Positions 59,125-64,000 of a stretch of 64,000 nt of DNA are shown piece after piece (position 1 is the first letter of the stretch; each line of letters opens with the position of its first letter). The notes beneath the pieces are model-generated. The model was not told where the DNA came from. It saw only the letters and a program-made list of their open reading frames with translations, and made no database searches. The position numbers and the translations under genes are program-made. The DNA is from Epiperipatus broadwayi (lineage: Eukaryota; Onychophora; Udeonychophora; Euonychophora; Peripatidae), in assembly GCA_028023455.1 (NCBI GenBank), contig JAQFVV010000036.1:4893576-4957575 (forward strand), in the 5' to 3' direction.

Positions 59125-59976
59125 ATGAGTGATTCTGAAGAACTTAATTATCCTGAGACAACTCAAGAAATTCCTGATTTTGATTTCCAACAACGGTTTA
59201 TGATAATGCTTCAACGCATAGAGATTGGAATGAATGAACAGTCTAAAAAATTAAATGAACAATCTATCTCTCAAAAGGAGATGAATGATAAATTAAATGA
59301 ACAATCTCTTTCTCAGAAAGAGATGTTAATTTCTCAAAAAGAGGTGACTGAAAAATTAAATGAACAGTCTACTTCTCAAAAGGAGATGAATGAAAAATTA
59401 AATGAACAGTCTATCTCTCAAAAGGAGATGAATGAAAAATTAAATGAACAGTCTACTTCTCAAAAGGAGATGAATGAAAAATTAAATGAACAGTCTACTT
59501 CTCAAAAGGAGATGAATGATAAATTAAATGAACAGTCTATAAAATTAGATAGTTTTGAGAATAAAATGGCTGAAGTTCAGGAATTTGTGAAAGAAAAAAT
59601 AGAAGCTGCTAGAGTAAAAACAGTAGAGGAATTTAATCAAAAATTCCAATCCTTAGAGAGTAGTTGTAAGGCAGCTAAAGGAGAATCCGATATTAAATTA
59701 GAAGAAATTAAGGCTAATTTCTTCGATTATAAAAAGCACTTAGAAGTTCAAATAGAAGAAATCGGAAATAAGTTTATAACCTACGAGGAAAATTTGGACA
59801 CTAAATTGAAGGTGCTTGATGTGGCAAGTGAAGACTCAAAGAGTCAGTTGGCCCACATAATTAGTGAAATAAACTATAAAGTTCAAGAAGTAGAGTCTCA
59901 ATCTGCCAAATCTATTGATGAAATAAAAACTGAAATGGAAAGTAAATTTCAGAATATGAATGAGATCCATGAATGA
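59125..59976 (+). CDS. gag: Gag N-terminal half, coiled coil with 14-residue repeats
   Basis: 283 residues from the first ATG after the leader. Acidic N-terminus (MSDSEELNYPETTQEIPDF), then six full 14-residue repeats of the type KLNEQSxSQKEMNE and a partial one (59248-59538), then more heptad-rich coiled coil. The role in particle assembly is inferred from Gag position and coiled-coil character. The frame ends at 59976 and overlaps the next frame by 17 bases; the second frame continues the same protein type without a break in theme. Either a one-base indel has split one Gag or a +1 frameshift joins the two. I favour an indel, because both halves are Gag and no slippery-site pattern is clear. 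Confidence 0.8.
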   Translation: MSDSEELNYPETTQEIPDFDFQQRFMIMLQRIEIGMNEQSKKLNEQSISQKEMNDKLNEQSLSQKEMLISQKEVTEKLNEQSTSQKEMNEKLNEQSISQKEMNEKLNEQSTSQKEMNEKLNEQSTSQKEMNDKLNEQSIKLDSFENKMAEVQEFVKEKIEAARVKTVEEFNQKFQSLESSCKAAKGESDIKLEEIKANFFDYKKHLEVQIEEIGNKFITYEENLDTKLKVLDVASEDSKSQLAHIISEINYKVQEVESQSAKSIDEIKTEMESKFQNMNEIHE

Positions 59977-61207
59977 ATCTGCAACAGAGAGCAGAGCAGA
60001 ATTGGGTAGCATGAAAAAGATTTTAGAAGAAACCATCAATAGGTCTAAAGTCGAAAATAAAGAGTTAAAAAAGACTAATGCTAAATTTATGGGAAACTTA
60101 GAAATGATGCAAAAAGAGTTGAAGGAAGTGAGGGACAAAGGTCAAGAGTGGCCAAATGAATCAAATGAGTTTAAAGAAGGGCAGAAACTAGAGGCAATGA
60201 TTGAAAATCTTCAGCTAAAAATGTTAGAAATGCAAAAGGCTCAAGAGAAAAATAATTTCATTGGTCAAAATACTAAGTATTATGTAGATGGAACGGAGAC
60301 CTCTGTTAAAGAAGTAGTTGTATCAGATAATAATTTTACTGGTATCCGCACAACTCCCATTCTCCAAAAACCATTGGGAATTGGATCTGTAGCCCATGAT
60401 GTCAAGAACACAGATATGTCTATGGGTGGATCTACAGCTCTTAAATTTCTAAAGATTAAGCCATTTAAAGGGGAGTATTTGGAAAACCCTTTAGAATTTC
60501 TTCAAAATCTGGAAGAATTGTTTACTTTATGTACATTTTCAGAACGAGAAAAACTGGCTATCTCCAGCAACCATCTTTATGCTGCTGCAAAAGATTGGTG
60601 GCAGTCTTTGTTTGATTGTCCTCAAACATATGGAGATTTTAAACATTTAATAATGTCAAGTTTCTGGGGTGAAGATCGCCAGGATAACATGCGTTATCAA
60701 ATCACTCGAGAAAAGTATAATGCTAATAAAGGTAGCTATACTCAATTTTTTCGTGGACAGGCGGTCAAGCTTAAAACTTTAACTGCGTTTCCATTATCTG
60801 AGCATCATATAGTTAGGATCTTAAGACATAACTTACCTCGACAGATCGAACAAGTTTTGATAGCTGCGGATAAGTACACAATTGATGAAGTGTCAGAGAT
60901 CTTAGATGCACTTGAAACAAGTGAATGTGACCTAGAAAACAAATATAGAGGTGGAAAGGAGGCTAGAGCTTCTCATAACTATTCCATGGCTAATGTAAAT
61001 GTTGCTCCAATAAGAAGTCCTTATCGTGATAAAAGATACGAGAGTAGGAGTCGTAGTTATAGACGACCAAAATTTTATAATAGAGTTAATGGTCAACCTA
61101 GTCTAATTAATAAGACCCAAGATAGAAATCAACCTTCTGTTAGTGGAATTAAACCACCTAACAAAAAGGATATTCAAACAAATGTTAAAAGTAGTACATT
61201 AAACTAG
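59960..61207 (+). CDS. gag: Gag C-terminal half with capsid (Retrotrans_gag) domain
   Basis: In the +1 frame relative to the first half. Residues about 1-90 continue the coiled coil. The capsid-like Retrotrans_gag domain spans about residues 155-330: FLKIKPFKGEYLENPLEFLQ, then AAAKDWWQSLFD (the central W-W motif), FWGEDRQDNMRYQI, SYTQFFRGQAVKL and HHIVRILRHNLPRQIEQVL. The C-terminus is basic and Arg/Ser-rich (YESRSRSYRRPKF), as in Gag proteins that bind RNA without a CCHC zinc knuckle; no knuckle is visible. The stop at 61205-61207 is followed directly by the integrase tail, with no protease, RT or RNase H between. The ATG at 59960 is a frame marker, not necessarily a real start. Confidence 0.85.
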   Translation: MRSMNESATESRAELGSMKKILEETINRSKVENKELKKTNAKFMGNLEMMQKELKEVRDKGQEWPNESNEFKEGQKLEAMIENLQLKMLEMQKAQEKNNFIGQNTKYYVDGTETSVKEVVVSDNNFTGIRTTPILQKPLGIGSVAHDVKNTDMSMGGSTALKFLKIKPFKGEYLENPLEFLQNLEELFTLCTFSEREKLAISSNHLYAAAKDWWQSLFDCPQTYGDFKHLIMSSFWGEDRQDNMRYQITREKYNANKGSYTQFFRGQAVKLKTLTAFPLSEHHIVRILRHNLPRQIEQVLIAADKYTIDEVSEILDALETSECDLENKYRGGKEARASHNYSMANVNVAPIRSPYRDKRYESRSRSYRRPKFYNRVNGQPSLINKTQDRNQPSVSGIKPPNKKDIQTNVKSSTLN

Positions 61208-61221
61208 AAGGAGCCTCATGA

Positions 61222-61401
61222 AAAGATTCTCATGTTAGCAACTTAAAGAAAAACGAATTCAGAAAATTCTTAAGCTTGTATAATGGACCTTTCATGATTG
61301 AAAGTCAGGTGGGAGAGAACGCATTTATGCTCTCAACCCCTGAAGGAATCCGAGGCACCTACAATGCACGTAGTTTAAAACCTGTACCTTCAATAAATTA
61401 G
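61222..61401 (+). pseudogene. pol: Integrase C-terminal remnant of pol
   Basis: An open segment with no ATG reads KKNEFRKFLSLYNGPFMIES, then GENAFMLSTPEG, RGTYNARSLKPV and a stop. This is the familiar end of Ty3/gypsy integrase (GPF-x-I...GENAYxL...G-x-YNxxxLKP). Everything between Gag and this tail is missing, so the element lost pol by internal deletion and would depend on another copy for reverse transcription and integration. Confidence 0.8.
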
Positions 61402-61541
61402 GGGGATTTATATTGTAAAATGTTATACCATATTCAAATTGATGATAAGTTATAGATAGGATAATAAAAATAATAATTTGTGATGTACCTTAGTAGAATT
61501 TGATTAAAGGGAACTCTAAAGAAAGATAAATTTTTTTCCGT

Positions 61542-61550
61542 AGGGGGGAG
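61542..61550 (+). other. Polypurine tract
   Basis: AGGGGGGAG lies five bases before the 3' LTR start, where plus-strand synthesis is primed in LTR elements. Confidence 0.8.
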
Positions 61551-61555
61551 TAAAC

Positions 61556-64000
61556 TGTAACCATATATTTTAGTAGAAAATATATTAATTGATGTAACTT
61601 ATATAAAAATTTCTCTTTCTTCTCTTGGTGATTTGGTTGGCTTGATTCGCACTTGAACAGATTACTTTCTGATATTATTTTAATAATTTTCAATTTGCTT
61701 CATTCCATATGCTAACTCATATCAGAATGTTTAACTTTTTAAAATTTTTACAACATATTAAAATTTGGTAAAATATTATTAAAAATAATATTTTGTTTTT
61801 ATTTATTTAAAGTAATCTTAAATTATTATTTCTATTGAATTAAAATAAAACCATTTGTTCAATTAAAATAAATTATTAAATAAATACAATAATTACGTAG
61901 GCGTCTCAATGTAATAAAAGAAAAGAGCGCGAATTTCTAGGAGAATATCGTCTGTTAGTTTGTCTTTTGGTGGGAAGAAGAACAGAAACGGTAAAGGCAA
62001 ATGGTGTAAAATTTGCTGAGCTGATTTTGAAACCGTTAATAAGTAAATAGACTACCACAAAATTTGCTATAAACATAAAATAACTTAGTGGTATCTAATT
62101 AAGATGGATCACTAAAACTTAAAGATCTTTTCAAGTCGTTCGGCCAACTGAATCAAATCACCGTAGCGTTTTCCAATATCGCATTTTTGAAATGTCGGAG
62201 CTTCCCAGTTTGAAAGAATTAAATACAAGAATTTGGTATGTTTTGAAATATTTATTATTCTACAATTTGGAAAATTTGAATCAGTGTTTTAATTACAGAA
62301 GTTTTATTAAAATGAAAATTTGTTTTTTAAAAAGAAAAAAGTTTAAGTTAAAATAAAGTAAAGCGTTAAATTTGTCAAAATCTTTTAATATTTCCGTTCT
62401 TTAATTCTAATAAAATATATTATTGATTGATAATTAATTTTATAATGCCAGTAATAATTGCTAGTTAATTTGTTTAACATTTGGATCATAAACATTCTTT
62501 AAATAATTAAACAAAGCTATTTTATAATTGTATCGTCAGTTTAAAATGAATAAAGTAATTGCTGTAATTGGTTATTCCTGGATTAACGCAATGGATAAAT
62601 AAATACTTGCATGGATAGGATAAACTTGGAACACTTTTGATAGAGAGATGTAGGGATTAATAACTTTATGAAAAACATTTTCATTTAAATTCTGTGTATC
62701 CTGTTTTAAAATTGTTTCATGTTTGGAGAGCCACGCAAATCGTTAATCTAATATTGCTTTAATAACTAATCAAATGGATATAATTGCATGTATGGAATTT
62801 AACTACAGTTATAGCTATTACCTCATATACTTATTATTCTACACATTGTACATGGATTCCACGGATCACATTAGGAGTTATAAAATGCTATACAATCCAA
62901 TTTGTGATACACACATCTGCTAAAATTCATGTATTTGAACTATAAAATGCTTTACATTTAGTTTTATCACACACACACACCGTTAAATGTTATATGTTAA
63001 TGAATAATACATTTATTTAATTTTATCGTTATATGAACTCGCATATGAAGTTCATAAGTTATATTTGTTAGATTTAAATTAATAAAGGTTGAATAAAATA
63101 TTTATTCAAAAGAATAGCGCTTATGGAGAAAGCTTAAACAGTACTTAATGAATTCATGAGATATACCAATCTTTATGAGATATTTTGTGAGTCTTTCCAG
63201 ATTTATATTCCCATGCCAATATTATTTACATTATATTATACATGTTTATTTTAAGCAAGATAAGTAGTACATTAGTTGTCCTGATTATTGTAATATTTTA
63301 CTAAGCAAGAACCCACATTTGCTAAAGTGTCAGCGTATTCTGAATAATCAGAAGAATTGAGGGGGATGATTTGCACTTTAATGTGAAGTAAATTATAATG
63401 TTGTTTTAGTATGTTAAAGGCTTTAATCTGTGCTGGTGGTTAATCCGCAGATTATTTTAATTGCCATTTTTGTATTTTACACACATTCCTGCGCTGGTGG
63501 TTAATCCGCGGAATTGTGTGATTATACGTATGACTTTATGATAGTGTTTAAATACGCAAAACGTGAGTATTATTTAATTCCTACGTGTAGATGAATACAT
63601 CCACAGGAATATGTTTGCTTCACAGATATAAGTTGGGCAAAGTATTTTAGTTAATCTGCCAAATCATCTTCTTCATTTGTAAGCATAATTTATCGGTTAG
63701 ATTGATAAATGGCAACAGGACATTCTATTCAAGTACTTCATGATAATTAACTGTTGGTTAATTATTATCTACCGGAGTGTAAGTTTACATTTTCATTTTA
63801 ATTAATGATTACATTATAGCTAAAACATACAAACATCATATTATTTATTATATTATTATAGGTATACAGTAGGGATTTATTGAATCTGGAAATGACGTTC
63901 AATATTTCATAAGTTAATGCTGAATTTAATAATTGTCTCAATGTTCATTATATTAGATTGAATAAGGTATGATTAGGTTTTTAAAACTATACCTATAAAT
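61556..64000 (+). repeat. 3' LTR, cut by the window end
   Basis: Starts TGTAACC and follows the 5' LTR with few differences (for example cct/cat near 61718, a 2-base insertion near 62912, tta/tga near 63565). The end and the target-site duplication lie beyond the window. Confidence 0.9.

Noticed and set aside
59960-61207. Second gag frame as an independent gene
   Set aside because: It continues the coiled coil of the first frame and supplies its capsid domain, so it is one split Gag.

Overview
Kind of organism. The window is very AT-rich metazoan nuclear DNA. It has no host gene I can support and is built almost entirely from transposable elements and their remnants: RTE-like and L1/Tx1-like LINEs, Penelope-like elements (PLEs), hAT and possible Tigger transposase remnants, a Ty3/gypsy LTR element, tRNA-derived SINEs, fold-back elements and (TA)n or (AAT)n microsatellites. 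I cannot name the phylum from sequence alone.

Layout. 1-1160: 3' end of an L1/Tx1-like LINE. 3.4-3.9 kb: a hammerhead-bearing SINE-like repeat split by a fold-back that carries a hammerhead ribozyme. 7.2-9.3 kb (minus): decayed PLE reverse transcriptase. 12.5-15.24 kb: a 418-bp satellite, two units on minus then about 4.6 on plus, each with a hammerhead core. 16.2-17.65 kb: hAT (ZMYM1-like) pseudogene. 18.7-20.9 kb: a hairpin, a Tc1/mariner-type MITE and inverted pairs of the hammerhead repeat. 21-30 kb: mostly featureless, with one tandem dimer of the hammerhead repeat at 27.85-28.74 kb. 30.8-34.0 kb (minus): an old RTE LINE interrupted by a fold-back. 34.9-35.55 kb: inverted PLE 3' ends. 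36.1-36.8 kb: possible Tigger remnant. 37.2-42.3 kb and 46.07-54.9 kb: two direct copies of a 5.1-kb duplicated segment; the second holds a nearly intact RTE LINE (47.86-51.19 kb). 54.9 kb to the window end: a young LTR retrotransposon with very long LTRs and gag but almost no pol.

Main theme. Hammerhead ribozyme folds (core CUGANGA, stem II, GAA, stem III, cleavage site, stem I) occur in several unrelated-looking repeat families here. (i) The 418-bp satellite has seven copies with intact core residues. A diverged satellite relative at 36.9-37.7 and 45.8-46.6 kb has the same fold with compensatory stem changes. (ii) A dispersed unit of about 475 bp places a hammerhead upstream of a tRNA-like pol III B box, as in schistosome Sm-alpha and animal retrozymes; about 14 copies are seen, all partly decayed. 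(iii) PLE-type terminal hammerheads sit in fold-backs; the one at 3552-3595 looks intact. In (i) and (ii) stem III is a loopless palindrome, which in known hammerheads goes with cleavage as a dimer. Several of these elements lie nested inside the (TA)n tract of the dispersed hammerhead repeat, so that tract seems to be a recurrent insertion site. All calls are by eye; no alignment, folding or database search was run.
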